From positions 1 to 8,413 of the forward strand of contig DATENA010000294.1 in the NCBI GenBank assembly GCA_035275285.1: DNA of 8,413 nt, in the 5' to 3' direction. A model generated the notes under the pieces. It ran no database searches. It was not told where the DNA came from and saw only the letters and a program-made list of their open reading frames with translations. Source of the DNA: Chersky-265 sp035275285 (GTDB lineage: Bacteria; Fibrobacterota; Fibrobacteria; UBA11236). A program made the position numbers and the translations under genes. Shown piece after piece: positions 1 through 6,662 of this stretch (position 1 is the first letter of the stretch; each line of letters starts with the position of its first letter).

Positions 1-421
1 CCGAATGCTTACGCCATTTCAAAGCATCGGCCTCTTCCCGGGTGAAGTGGGTGATAGAGGCGGGGTTGAGGTCAATTCGGGTTCTCCGCGAGTCGAATAT
101 GGATTTCTTTCCATTCCCCTGCCTGGAGAGTGATCAGAGTATCGACTACCCTCCCTATCGCCCATGGTAAAACTCCAGTTCATGAGTGCCGGGAGGGATC
201 GCCGTAAATCCTGAAGTGGGAGTATCGCCCTTGTAAACGCCATCGAGACTGTACCCGGCAAAGGGAGGGGATGTACTCAATTTCACGTAGGCTTTGGGGT
301 CGTCCATGCATTGCCCAAGAACCGGGGGGAACTTGCTTTCGTAAAACGTATTGGTTTCAAACCTGTTGTAGGTACACCCGAGAAGAGCACATCCCGTTAC
401 TCCTTTGCGCGGTGATTGGAT
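1..421 (-). pseudogene. PEGA-like lipoprotein gene, frameshifted, 5' end unclear, runs off window
   Basis: I read a surface lipoprotein in two frames. The first frame, from about 421 down to 164, gives a short hydrophobic stretch with lipobox-like LLGC (Cys codon 376-374), then a segment containing LSTSPPFAGYSLDGVYKGDT and IPPGTHELEFYH. This matches the PEGA pattern (P-x-x-a-x-x-x-DG-x-x-x-G-x-TP, then PG-x-H-x-L). That frame stops at 157-155. The frame one base away continues sensibly from about 161 to 75 with VVDTLITLQAGEWKEIHIRL and stops at 74-72. From 73 the first frame resumes with DLNPASITHFTREEADALKW to the window edge. Two opposite single-base shifts, near 161-168 and near 74-77, therefore restore the frame. 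No ATG, GTG or TTG lies in frame between the stop at 433-431 and the lipobox. An AAAGGAG at 408-402 precedes an ATG in another frame that gives only 11 codons. It is either a decayed gene or a sequence with indel errors. PEGA proteins are usually cell-envelope associated; the function is unknown. Confidence 0.6.
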
Positions 422-428
422 AACTCTA

Positions 429-436
429 TTTTAAAA
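429..436. repeat. Probable IS target site, left copy (TTTTAAAA)
   Basis: The 8-bp palindrome TTTTAAAA lies directly outside the inferred left end of the ISL3-type element. ISL3-family elements typically duplicate 8 bp and prefer AT-rich targets, so length and composition fit. The matching right copy cannot be found because the right half of the element is missing. The same bases give a TAAAAT -10-like hexamer on the minus strand, so the insertion may sit in the promoter region of the lipoprotein gene. Confidence 0.5.
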
Positions 437-1304
437 GGGTCTTCGGGCGATCGAGTGGGTGAAAAATGGGGTACGACCCACATTTAGCCCTTTATTATTA
501 GGGGCTTCCACATCTTTAAGGGGCCTGGGAATTTGGTAAGTTCTGCGGATGTCCCGTTCCAAGAAACTTGAAGATGCATACCGCTTCCCCGGCTTTCGAC
601 CCGTTCCAAACCTGCAAGGGATCTTCGGCGACGCCCGCGTTATCACCCTTACCCGCCACGAAAAAAAACGGCTTGTGGAGCGGTGCGGCTTGGTTCACCG
701 GGGCTTCTACGACCGGAAGCGACGGCGCGTGCAAGACCTTTCCTGCGGAGGGTTTCGCATCTTCCTGGACTTGGAGGTGCGCCGGGTCGATTGCCGGAGA
801 TGCGGAAAGGTGAAACAGGAAAAGATTTCTTTCCTCGCGGACAACCCTTTCTATACCAAGCGGTTTGCCTATTACATGGGGCGCCGCTGCCGTTCCGCGA
901 GCATCCAAAGCATCGCCATGGAGCTTTTCCTGGATTGGCACCAGGCCAAGGAGTTGGACAAGCAGTACATGCAGGAGCAACTCCGGCGAGCAGGTCGTCC
1001 CGCCCCTGTAGCCATCGGCGTGGACGAAATCTCGATCCGCAAGGGCCACACCTACCGTATCGTGGTCAGCGACCTTGTGCGCAAACGGCCCATCTGGTTC
1101 GCAAGCGTGGATCGCTCGGAGGAAAGCATGGACCTGTTCTTCAAGGAGTGGGGCAAGAAGCAGACCGGGAAGATACGGCTGGCGGTCGTGGATATGTGGA
1201 AGCCATTCCGCAACTCCACGTTGAAGCACTGTTCGAACACGGCAATTCTGTTCGACAAGTTCCATGTGATGAAGCACTTGGGAGACGCACTGGACAAGGT
1301 CCGC
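437..1304 (+). mobile_element. ISL3-family insertion sequence, right end deleted
   Basis: The left terminus starts GGGTCTTCGGGCGATCGAGT at 437. This resembles the GG-x-x-CTT start of many ISL3-family inverted repeats. It is followed by about 110 nt of leader and the transposase at 549. Recognisable transposase homology stops at about 1304, after the ALDKVR segment. The next 20 bp belong to the 3' end of the convergent abiEii gene or to unique DNA. The distal third of the transposase and the right inverted repeat are absent, so the element cannot move by itself. The truncation edge is estimated from where family-like protein sequence ends. Confidence 0.7.
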
Positions 1305-1325
1305 TCATCTCATATCGCGAGCTAA
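549..1325 (+). pseudogene. ISL3-family transposase, C-terminally truncated
   Basis: The 258-residue frame shows the ISL3 transposase plan. An N-terminal zinc-finger-like region holds CRRC (residues 82-85), a helical middle follows, and then the first half of the DDE catalytic domain. The first catalytic Asp is probably D159 in IGVDEISIRKGH and the second D215 in AVVDMWKPFRN. The family motif LFDKFHVMKHLGDALDKVR follows. Full-length members run to roughly 400-440 residues with a catalytic Glu in the missing part, so this copy should be inactive. The last six residues (SSHIAS) are not family-like and come from DNA beyond the break. Its stop codon overlaps the end of abiEii on the opposite strand. 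The usual first cysteine pair of the zinc finger is incomplete. The start ATG at 549 has no strong ribosome binding site. Confidence 0.88.
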
Positions 1326-2128
1326 GGAACGGCGCGCAGGACTTGCTTCAAATATTCCGGATCGAGGAATTCACCTTCTCCGGGATTCTCGAGGAACGGC
1401 GCCACATCCTTGAGTAACGCGTCGGCCTTTAGTCCGGATAGCTTCTCCAACAACAACTTTTTCCATTCGTTGCCGTCATGGCCGACGCCCTGCAGCCCTT
1501 GATCCAGGCTGGCTTGGAGAAATGCGATGTCAGGCCGCGTGGCCGGCCTGCGGCTCAGGTACCACATCAGATCATACCAATCACGCCCCTTTGGGAATGG
1601 GCGCGTAAGGATGGCCCGGATCTTTCCCGCCATCAAACAGGGAAGGGTGTGGTGCCTCAGCGCCATGAGGCGGTGGAGCCGAACCACTTGCGTTTCCGTC
1701 TTCGCTCCGGCAGGCGGTTTGGAATCGACCTCCAACTTGATGGACAATTTTTGCGAGGGAAGGGGTGCCAATCCGGCTTCTTTCAGCAAACCGGGAAACT
1801 TGATCCATCCCGTATGCACGATCCGCTTGTCGTTCCAGGTGATCTCCGGCGTGAATCCCATGAACTCCAAATCCCGTTTTAGCTTCCGCAACCACTTGGC
1901 CGGTTCGTACGCGTGCGCCGACTCGAGGCTGAAATCCAAATCCTCGGAATACCGGGGCAATGCGAACAGGAATCGCAAGGCCGTGCCGCCGACAAAGGAA
2001 ATGCTGGAAAAGGCCTCACTTTGATGCAAACTGAACAGGGCCATGGATTGGGCGTATTCCCGAAGCGCATTCAGGCGCCGCCCCGGATCCGATTCCTTGG
2101 CGGCCAGTTCCAGGCACTCGGTTTTCAT
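1322..2128 (-). CDS. abiEii: AbiEii-type nucleotidyltransferase toxin (type IV TA system)
   Basis: The 268-residue protein is a nucleotidyltransferase toxin of the AbiEii family. Family members inhibit growth, or abort phage infection, by modifying RNA targets such as tRNA. Visible motifs in order are FVGGTALR (residues 45-52), RYSEDLDF (59-66, with the paired acidic residues of the NTase metal site), KLEVD (131-135) and KGRDWYDL (180-187). The last is typical of motif IV in this family. Its length and its uninterrupted C-terminus indicate an intact gene. I chose the ATG at 2128 over an upstream in-frame ATG at 2182: it forms an ATGA overlap with the abiEi stop and has AAGGGG about 10 nt upstream, whereas the 18 extra residues are low-complexity and overlap abiEi. 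Translation is probably coupled to abiEi. The gene converges with, and slightly overlaps, the broken transposase frame. It is expected to be neutralised indirectly by AbiEi, without direct protein contact. Confidence 0.93.
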   Translation of the reverse strand: MKTECLELAAKESDPGRRLNALREYAQSMALFSLHQSEAFSSISFVGGTALRFLFALPRYSEDLDFSLESAHAYEPAKWLRKLKRDLEFMGFTPEITWNDKRIVHTGWIKFPGLLKEAGLAPLPSQKLSIKLEVDSKPPAGAKTETQVVRLHRLMALRHHTLPCLMAGKIRAILTRPFPKGRDWYDLMWYLSRRPATRPDIAFLQASLDQGLQGVGHDGNEWKKLLLEKLSGLKADALLKDVAPFLENPGEGEFLDPEYLKQVLRAVP

Positions 2129-2757
2129 ATCCGGATCCCCTTCTCCCCGGCTTCGAATTTCCCGATTCCTTCCACGGCCCAACGCACGCGATCCGGGTAC
2201 GCGGCCGCCGTCTCACGAAGCGTCCCGATCCGCAGCACATCCAGGTTTTGCCATCGCATTTCCACGTGACGCTCGGCACTCCACTCCCCCGAAGAGAAAT
2301 ACACGAAATCCAGAAGAGCTTTTTCCGGTTGCGCCATATGGATATCGGAGCCAAGCAGTTCGCGGCGCGAGAAGCCCGTGAAAAGGCTTTGTTGGATGTG
2401 GCGATATTCAAAGCGGCCCAATGCATTTTCAAACGTCCGGGTAACCCGCGTTGTTACGGAAGTGAAAGCGGGTACAGCTTCCGGAATCAGTCCGTAATGG
2501 CTAAGGGCCCATTCCAGGCTCAAGTAACTCGGCGAATAAATGGCATTTGCAAGCTCAGGAGCGGAGTGAGGGCGCTTCCGGAAAGGTTGGGCCACAGTAT
2601 GCAAGCCCCTTCTCAGGGAAATAAGGTATCCCGCCCGTGTCCAGCGCGTCAGTTGCATCAGCAGAGACTGGCGATCCATGCCGGTCCATTGCAGGGCCAT
2701 GGGCAAATCAAAGTAGGGGTGAGGAGCGGCCAGGACCAGGAAGGCTTGGATATTCAT
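2125..2757 (-). CDS. abiEi: AbiEi-type antitoxin / autorepressor (type IV TA system)
   Basis: The 210-residue protein is a typical AbiEi antitoxin. Residues about 15-56 form a winged-helix-like DNA-binding region (LPMALQWTGM to SLRRGLHTV). The antitoxin core follows with YLSLEWALSHYGLIPEAVPA (78-97), FTSVTTR (98-104), LGRFEYRHI (113-121) and the signature AQPEKALLDFVYF (142-154). Family members counter the toxin and repress their own operon by binding inverted repeats at the promoter, which fits the 38-bp palindrome at the start of this gene. The start ATG is at 2757; its first two bases are part of that palindrome. No ribosome binding site is possible in the AT-rich palindrome arm, so the mRNA is probably leaderless. 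The gene ends in a 4-bp ATGA overlap with abiEii. All recognised motifs are present and the gene looks functional. Confidence 0.93.
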   Translation of the reverse strand: MNIQAFLVLAAPHPYFDLPMALQWTGMDRQSLLMQLTRWTRAGYLISLRRGLHTVAQPFRKRPHSAPELANAIYSPSYLSLEWALSHYGLIPEAVPAFTSVTTRVTRTFENALGRFEYRHIQQSLFTGFSRRELLGSDIHMAQPEKALLDFVYFSSGEWSAERHVEMRWQNLDVLRIGTLRETAAAYPDRVRWAVEGIGKFEAGEKGIRI

Positions 2758-2793
2758 TTACGTTAATATACAATATTGTATATTAACGTAAAT
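2756..2793. promoter_or_regulatory. 38-bp perfect palindrome: abiE operator with embedded promoter
   Basis: A perfect inverted repeat with no spacer is centred between 2774 and 2775. One half reads ATTTACGTTAATATACAAT and the other is its exact complement. On the minus strand TATATT (2770-2765) sits 7 nt before the abiEi ATG, and TTTACG lies 16 nt upstream of it, giving a fair -35/-10 pair with a start point at about the A of ATG. Because the site is symmetric, the same boxes exist on the plus strand pointing toward the malectin gene. AbiEi proteins are known to bind inverted repeats at their promoters, so operator function is likely. The location of the binding contacts is inference. Confidence 0.75.
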
Positions 2794-2880
2794 TGTAATT
2801 TAATCGGACTTCCTTGAAATCCTCCAGGGTTAGGGCCGTTTCAGGCCCCGGCTTTGCCGGGAAAGTTCGAAAAAAGCCTG

Positions 2881-2894
2881 CTTGGCTCCGCCGG
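2881..2894 (+). repeat. Dispersed 14-bp repeat, copy 1
   Basis: CTTGGCTCCGCCGG occurs here and again, identically, at 7673-7686. Each copy lies within about 100 bp of a toxin-antitoxin palindrome. A related string GGCTTTGCCGGGAAAG is at 2850-2865. The role is unknown. Confidence 0.5.
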
Positions 2895-2901
2895 GGAGGA
2901 C

Positions 2902-2920
2902 GGTGGCCAAAATGGCTACC
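2902..2920. repeat. Imperfect palindrome GGTGGCCA-AAA-TGGCTACC, copy 1
   Basis: The arms pair over 8 bp with one mismatch (a G-U pair in RNA) around AAA. A close relative lies at 4369-4388, beyond the other end of the malectin gene, and similarity extends into the preceding GGAG-ACGG bases. It could be a dispersed palindromic repeat or a regulator site. Confidence 0.5.
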
Positions 2921-2983
2921 TTTCCTATGGCGGCGCAGCTTCCCGGTACGTCGAAGGCTCTTTAATCCACATCCGGGTCATAA

Positions 2984-3045
2984 GCCGGGATTGCGGGTGC
3001 ATCTCACATGCCCCGAAGTCGAATTCCGGTTCTTTTTTGGAGGGA
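2984..3045 (+). promoter_or_regulatory. Malectin gene leader: branched hairpin, U-tract and ribosome binding site
   Basis: CCGGGATT (2985-2992) pairs with AATTCCGG (3022-3029) with one G-U. Inside it CGGG-T-GCAT (2994-3002) pairs with ATGCCCCG (3008-3015). The outer stem runs straight into TTCTTTTTT (3030-3038), which has the form of an intrinsic terminator, and then into the strong Shine-Dalgarno GGAGGGA (3039-3045), 8 nt before the ATG at 3054. The arrangement suggests either attenuation within the leader or an end signal for upstream transcription. This rests on inspection only. Confidence 0.45.
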
Positions 3046-3053
3046 TAAATTTC

Positions 3054-4337
3054 ATGGAACTCTTGCAGTATCGTTTTTCGTCTTTCAGGATATCGAAAGC
3101 GGTATTTCCATTTGCGTTGGCAATGATTACGGCCTCAGCCGCGTGGTCTCAGAATCCCGCGGCCCAATACCGCGTGCATTGCGGCGGCGAGGCCTTCGTC
3201 GATGCGAATGGGCATGTCTGGGAGGCCGATGCCCATTATTCCGGAGGGGAAACCGCGGAAATCCCCTCCACCATCGCCAGTACCGATATCCCCCAGCTTT
3301 ATCAAACCGAACGTTGGAATGACCCGGACAACCCCATGAGCTATGCATTCAAGGTCTTGCCCGGCTCATACAAGGTGAATCTCCATTTTGCCGAAATATG
3401 GGACCAGGCTTTCGGCGCGGGCTTGCGGGTCTTCGACGTGAACGTCAATGGCACGACCGTGGCCCCGGACCTGGACATTTTCGCCCAGGCAGGCGCGGAT
3501 GCGGCCTTGGTCTTGAATCAGTTGGCGACCGCCGGCGCCGATTCGCTCATTACCGTCGGCTTCACGGATAAAACCGGCAATGCCAAGATCGCCGGCATCG
3601 AGGTGCTTCCCGTCAACCCTCCTCGGGCCATCAAGCCGCCGTATCGCATCCATTGCGGAGGCGAGGACTATATCGACGCGGCCGGGAATTATTGGGAAGC
3701 CGACTCGCACTTTTCGGGGGGCGCGGCATCGACCATCCTGGCTTCCATCTCCAATACGGAATCCCCGGAGTTATTCCAAAGCGAACGCTGGAGCGATCCC
3801 GATCAAGGCGATCTGAGTTACTCCTTTGAGGCCGACCCGGGCGTATACACCGTCAGGCTTTACTTCGCGGAGATCTATTTCAACTCCGCGGGCGAACGGA
3901 TCTTCGGGTACGATATCAATGGCGATGCCAAGGCCACGGGTTGGGATATTGCGGCGGAGAACGGCCCGGGAGCGGCGGTGGTCAAGGAATACGCCGCTGA
4001 ATCCGTGAACGGCAAGATCGCGATCAATTTCCACAACGAGGTCGAGTATGCCAAGATTTCGGCGATCGAAATCCTGCCGGGGACTCCCACGCGCTTGACG
4101 GCGGATCGAACCCGCGCGCTTACCCCTACCGCACGGGCTTCCGCGCCCGGCACGCTGGAATTCCGCTGGCCTGCCGCCCAATCCGTTTCAGCCTCGGTAA
4201 GCAATCCCCAGGGCCAAGAAGTCGCGCGCCTGCGAGCCGGTGCCAGCGGAATTATTACCGGACTGCGGCCAGGGCTTTATCTTGTGCGCCTCAAGTGCGG
4301 GAGCCAATCCGCTACCATCCGCACCCTTGTAATGTGA
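3054..4337 (+). CDS. Secreted protein with two malectin domains and C-terminal sorting-like domain
   Basis: The 427-residue protein is predicted to be exported. Residues 1-33 form a signal peptide: RFSSFRISK, then a hydrophobic AVFPFALAMITASAA, with likely cleavage near AWSQ. Two malectin-like carbohydrate-binding beta-sandwich domains follow at about 39-185 and 197-341. They are clear homologues of each other: YRVHCGGEAFVDANGHVWEA versus YRIHCGGEDYIDAAGNYWEA, and NLHFAEI versus RLYFAEI. A Pro/Thr/Ala linker (342-366) leads to a beta-rich tail ending ITGLRPGLYLVRLKC, which resembles type IX secretion C-terminal domains. No catalytic domain is present, so a glycan-binding or surface-adhesion role is inferred. 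The start at 3054 was chosen because GGAGGGA lies 8 nt upstream and the signal peptide begins there; the frame is open 80 codons further upstream, but that part has no coding character. It converges with the heparinase-like gene. Confidence 0.85.
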   Translation: MELLQYRFSSFRISKAVFPFALAMITASAAWSQNPAAQYRVHCGGEAFVDANGHVWEADAHYSGGETAEIPSTIASTDIPQLYQTERWNDPDNPMSYAFKVLPGSYKVNLHFAEIWDQAFGAGLRVFDVNVNGTTVAPDLDIFAQAGADAALVLNQLATAGADSLITVGFTDKTGNAKIAGIEVLPVNPPRAIKPPYRIHCGGEDYIDAAGNYWEADSHFSGGAASTILASISNTESPELFQSERWSDPDQGDLSYSFEADPGVYTVRLYFAEIYFNSAGERIFGYDINGDAKATGWDIAAENGPGAAVVKEYAAESVNGKIAINFHNEVEYAKISAIEILPGTPTRLTADRTRALTPTARASAPGTLEFRWPAAQSVSASVSNPQGQEVARLRAGASGIITGLRPGLYLVRLKCGSQSATIRTLVM

Positions 4338-4429
4338 GTTCCGGCGCCTGCTCGGGTCGCAGGAGACGGAGTGGCCAAAATGGCCACCCTGGCCTGCTCG
4401 CCACTCGATCGACAGGATTCATATTCCGT
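4338..4429. terminator. Convergent intergenic with two hairpins, possible bidirectional end signal
   Basis: Between the two convergent stop codons there are two inverted repeats. CCTGC (4347-4351) pairs with GCAGG (4359-4363), and GTGGCCA (4371-4377) pairs with TGGCCAC (4381-4387). Neither is followed by a clear U-tract on either strand, so intrinsic termination is only a possibility. Confidence 0.35.
4369..4388. repeat. Palindrome GTGGCCA-AAA-TGGCCAC, copy 2
   Basis: A perfect 7-bp inverted repeat around AAA at 4371-4387. It is the counterpart of the repeat at 2902-2920, and the two bracket the malectin gene. The preceding bases GGAGACGG also resemble the GGAGGACGG before copy 1. Confidence 0.55.
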
Positions 4430-6610
4430 TCAAAAAGAGGGGGGGATGGCGACACGAGCCGATTGCGTCACCCCCGTATCCGTGCGTAGCGACAGGAAGT
4501 AATAGCCGGCCGGCAGGCGCGGTCCCACCGTCTTGCCCCCGGCGCTCCGGAAACGCGTCTTCACCTTCCCGTCCAGGCCGTGAACGATCGCTTCGTAAGC
4601 CATGCCCGCGGGCAGGTCCAGCTCCAGTCTTCCCCGCGTCACCTTCCAGAAAACGCCTCCCGGGCCCGGCCGCACGGGGGAGAGGGTCCCCGAGACCTTC
4701 GATCCCACGGGCCAAGTGGTATCGGTGAGGGAGCGCACCCTGGGGAGCTCCAGGGGCGGCGGCTGTCCCTCGGCCAAGGGGATGAACAGCACTGCCAAGC
4801 GCAAGTCGGTAACGCCGTTGAGATGGATGGCCAGCTTGCTCCAGTCAGTGTTCGACTTCTGCCCGGGAGGGTTGGGGGTGCCCGGCAGGGGCTTGGCCTC
4901 AAGGACGGTGAACTTCGCCGTTTCGGGAGACAGGATGCGGGCCCAGAGGCGCTTGCCGTTCTGGGTGAATACGGCCGTGAGAGAGTCCGACTGGACCTGG
5001 ACCTGGGTCCGGCTATGCATGAACCACCAGGCTTCCGCCGAGCCCGCGCCTTCCACATCGTCCTGGATCAGGAACCATTTGCGGTCCTGGAAGAGCGCAA
5101 CGCCCCGGAGATACTTCGACACCTTGCCGGCATAGGCCGGGGCCAGGTCCGCCACGGCCGCTCCCTCTTGCGTCAAGGTCCGTTTGCGGATGATCGTCGT
5201 CCGGACATGGGGATTTTGCTGGGGACTCCAGGTGGGATTGAAGATCAGGACATTGTGGCCCTCCGCCCGCATGCGGTAATAGGTCCATCGCGTCCCATTA
5301 TAGTCCCAATAGTCGGGCAGATTGTAGTCCTCCCCTCCCATGTCCCCGGCCCAGCGCACGCCCAGGGCGTCCAGGACGAAACCGCCCAGGTCCATATGCC
5401 CGTGCGGGTCACTGGCCATGCCGGCTTTGAACCCGATCCAAGCCGCCTCCGGTTCGTCCCAGGCGCTCCGCAGGGTGGCCACCTCCACGCGCCGGAAAAG
5501 ACGGTCGAGGGGCAAGCCGGTCTCTACAGGCCCCTTGCCGCCTTTGGACAGCCACAGAAGCGAACGTACGTCCGCGGTGCCGCGCACCTCGCGCTGGAAC
5601 CGGGCGAAATCGGGGTTATCGAAGGTCCGCGCCAGCCAATACATGCCGGCACCTGCCGCATTTTCAGTCTCCACGTTCTCCCCTGCATCGGCGAAGTTGA
5701 AGTATCTCTTGAGCGGGCTGGTCATGTAAATGGGGAAATACCCCGCTTGGGACAGGCCCGGCTTCTTCTCGAAGCCGAAGGTGGAGCCCAAGGCCGTCTG
5801 AGTAGCCGCGAAGGCGACCGAGGTGTATTGCATGGCATAGTCCCAATAGGTGGGCCCTTCGTCCCAGGCGCCGTCGGGGCCCCATAGGTCCATGGCCCCG
5901 GTCTCGTCCATGGACTTGAGGGCCTGGTGCAGGTCGTAGCGGGCGATGCCGGCGGAATCCTCGTCCAGGATGGCCAAGGCCCCCGTGAGGATGCCGCCGT
6001 TGCAGACATGGTTCCAATTGTTGTTCCGCGCCACGAAGTCGGTCTTGCTCTTATAGCGGTCCTGTGCCGGCTTGAGGCCCTTGTCGAGCAGGGCCTTGCG
6101 GAGGGTTTGCCGCCGCTGGGGCGTCCAGGCCCCATAGAACCAATCATACCCGATGGCGAAAGCATGGGTCATCTCGCCGACGTCCAGGAAATGCCCGGGA
6201 TTCCAATCGGGGAAAGCCGCCGCCGCGGAAAGCTCCGCCCAGGCGCGCTCCAGGTAGAGGGCGCCTCCTTCCACGCTATGGACCAAGGCGAGGATGTAAA
6301 TCCTGGTCTTGACGCGCCTGCTGACGCCAAGCAGGCCCGATGCGTACTTTGAGGCGGGCTCCGAGAGGAGGGCATCGGCGCTCGCTTTGATGCTGGCGTA
6401 CCAGGCGGCGGACAGGGAATCTCCGGCGATGCGCTGCTTCAGGCCGGCGAGGCTGGTGTCCGTCAGCAGCAGACGGGGATGGCCCGGCTTGAGCAGAGCG
6501 GCCAGGGCGGCCTCTTCCGGAAGCACGACCTGGGAATGGACCGGGCCCATGCATAAGAGGAATAAACCACATATCCCGAACTTCGGGATCGTGGAAATGT
6601 TGATCCGCAT
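4430..6610 (-). CDS. Secreted heparinase II/III-family polysaccharide lyase
   Basis: The 726-residue protein is predicted to cleave uronate-containing polysaccharides by beta-elimination outside the cytoplasm. A signal peptide covers about residues 1-27 (hydrophobic GICGLFLLCMG, cleavage near VHSQ). An alpha-helical toroid domain follows to about residue 350, with NNWNHVCNGG (197-206) and GPDGAWDEGPTYWDY (244-258). The heparinase II/III beta-sandwich then shows DPHGHMDLGGFVLDA (401-415), RWAGDMGGEDY (419-429) and EGHNVLIFN (450-458). By analogy with the family, E251, a Tyr near 302 (RYFNFADAG) and a His of HGH (403/405) are catalytic candidates. A beta-rich sorting-like domain (about 665-726, with LPAGYYFLSLRT) ends it. 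The ATG at 6610 has GGGAGGA 5 nt upstream. The exact substrate (heparinoid, alginate or another uronan) cannot be told. The gene is monocistronic here and convergent with the malectin gene. Confidence 0.9.
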   Translation of the reverse strand: MRINISTIPKFGICGLFLLCMGPVHSQVVLPEEAALAALLKPGHPRLLLTDTSLAGLKQRIAGDSLSAAWYASIKASADALLSEPASKYASGLLGVSRRVKTRIYILALVHSVEGGALYLERAWAELSAAAAFPDWNPGHFLDVGEMTHAFAIGYDWFYGAWTPQRRQTLRKALLDKGLKPAQDRYKSKTDFVARNNNWNHVCNGGILTGALAILDEDSAGIARYDLHQALKSMDETGAMDLWGPDGAWDEGPTYWDYAMQYTSVAFAATQTALGSTFGFEKKPGLSQAGYFPIYMTSPLKRYFNFADAGENVETENAAGAGMYWLARTFDNPDFARFQREVRGTADVRSLLWLSKGGKGPVETGLPLDRLFRRVEVATLRSAWDEPEAAWIGFKAGMASDPHGHMDLGGFVLDALGVRWAGDMGGEDYNLPDYWDYNGTRWTYYRMRAEGHNVLIFNPTWSPQQNPHVRTTIIRKRTLTQEGAAVADLAPAYAGKVSKYLRGVALFQDRKWFLIQDDVEGAGSAEAWWFMHSRTQVQVQSDSLTAVFTQNGKRLWARILSPETAKFTVLEAKPLPGTPNPPGQKSNTDWSKLAIHLNGVTDLRLAVLFIPLAEGQPPPLELPRVRSLTDTTWPVGSKVSGTLSPVRPGPGGVFWKVTRGRLELDLPAGMAYEAIVHGLDGKVKTRFRSAGGKTVGPRLPAGYYFLSLRTDTGVTQSARVAIPPSF

Positions 6611-6614
6611 ATTG

Positions 6615-6662
6615 TCCTCCCAAAAAAGAATCTAAGGCGGCGTGCGGTTTTTGGCTCGCCGC
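6615..6662 (-). promoter_or_regulatory. Heparinase gene leader: GC hairpin, U-tract and ribosome binding site
   Basis: In mRNA sense, GCGGCG (6662-6657) can pair with CGCCGC (6642-6637) across a 14-nt loop. After six bases comes TTCTTTTTT (6630-6622) and then the Shine-Dalgarno GGGAGGA (6621-6615). The last 16 bases match the malectin leader at 14 of 16 positions. The gap between stem and U-tract makes termination less convincing than in the malectin leader. Confidence 0.4.

Larger units (their letters stand above)
2794..3053. other. Intergenic region between abiE promoter and malectin gene
   Basis: I see no convincing coding sequence in these 260 bp, although a plus-strand frame is open throughout. 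It contains a small hairpin CCCGGC-TTT-GCCGGG (2847-2861), the 14-bp repeat at 2881-2894, the palindromic repeat at 2902-2920 and the hairpin/U-tract leader at 2984-3038. No clear sigma-70 promoter for the malectin gene is visible. Confidence 0.6.

Noticed and set aside
516..1277. 253-codon minus-strand open frame across the transposase
   Set aside because: It is the mirror of the ISL3 transposase, with no ribosome binding site or family-like segments.
2129..2182. Upstream start at 2182 for abiEii
   Set aside because: The extra residues look non-native, and the ATGA overlap at 2125-2128 is the usual arrangement for coupled abiEi-abiEii.
2814..3053. Extending the malectin protein 80 codons upstream to an ATG at 2814
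   Set aside because: The added part is Arg/Pro-rich, contains repeats and hairpins, and would place the signal peptide internally. The ATG at 3054 has a strong Shine-Dalgarno.
4580..5887. 435-codon plus-strand open frame inside the heparinase-like gene
   Set aside because: It is antisense to a gene with clear family motifs throughout and shows no recognisable domains. Long antisense frames are expected at this GC content and codon bias.
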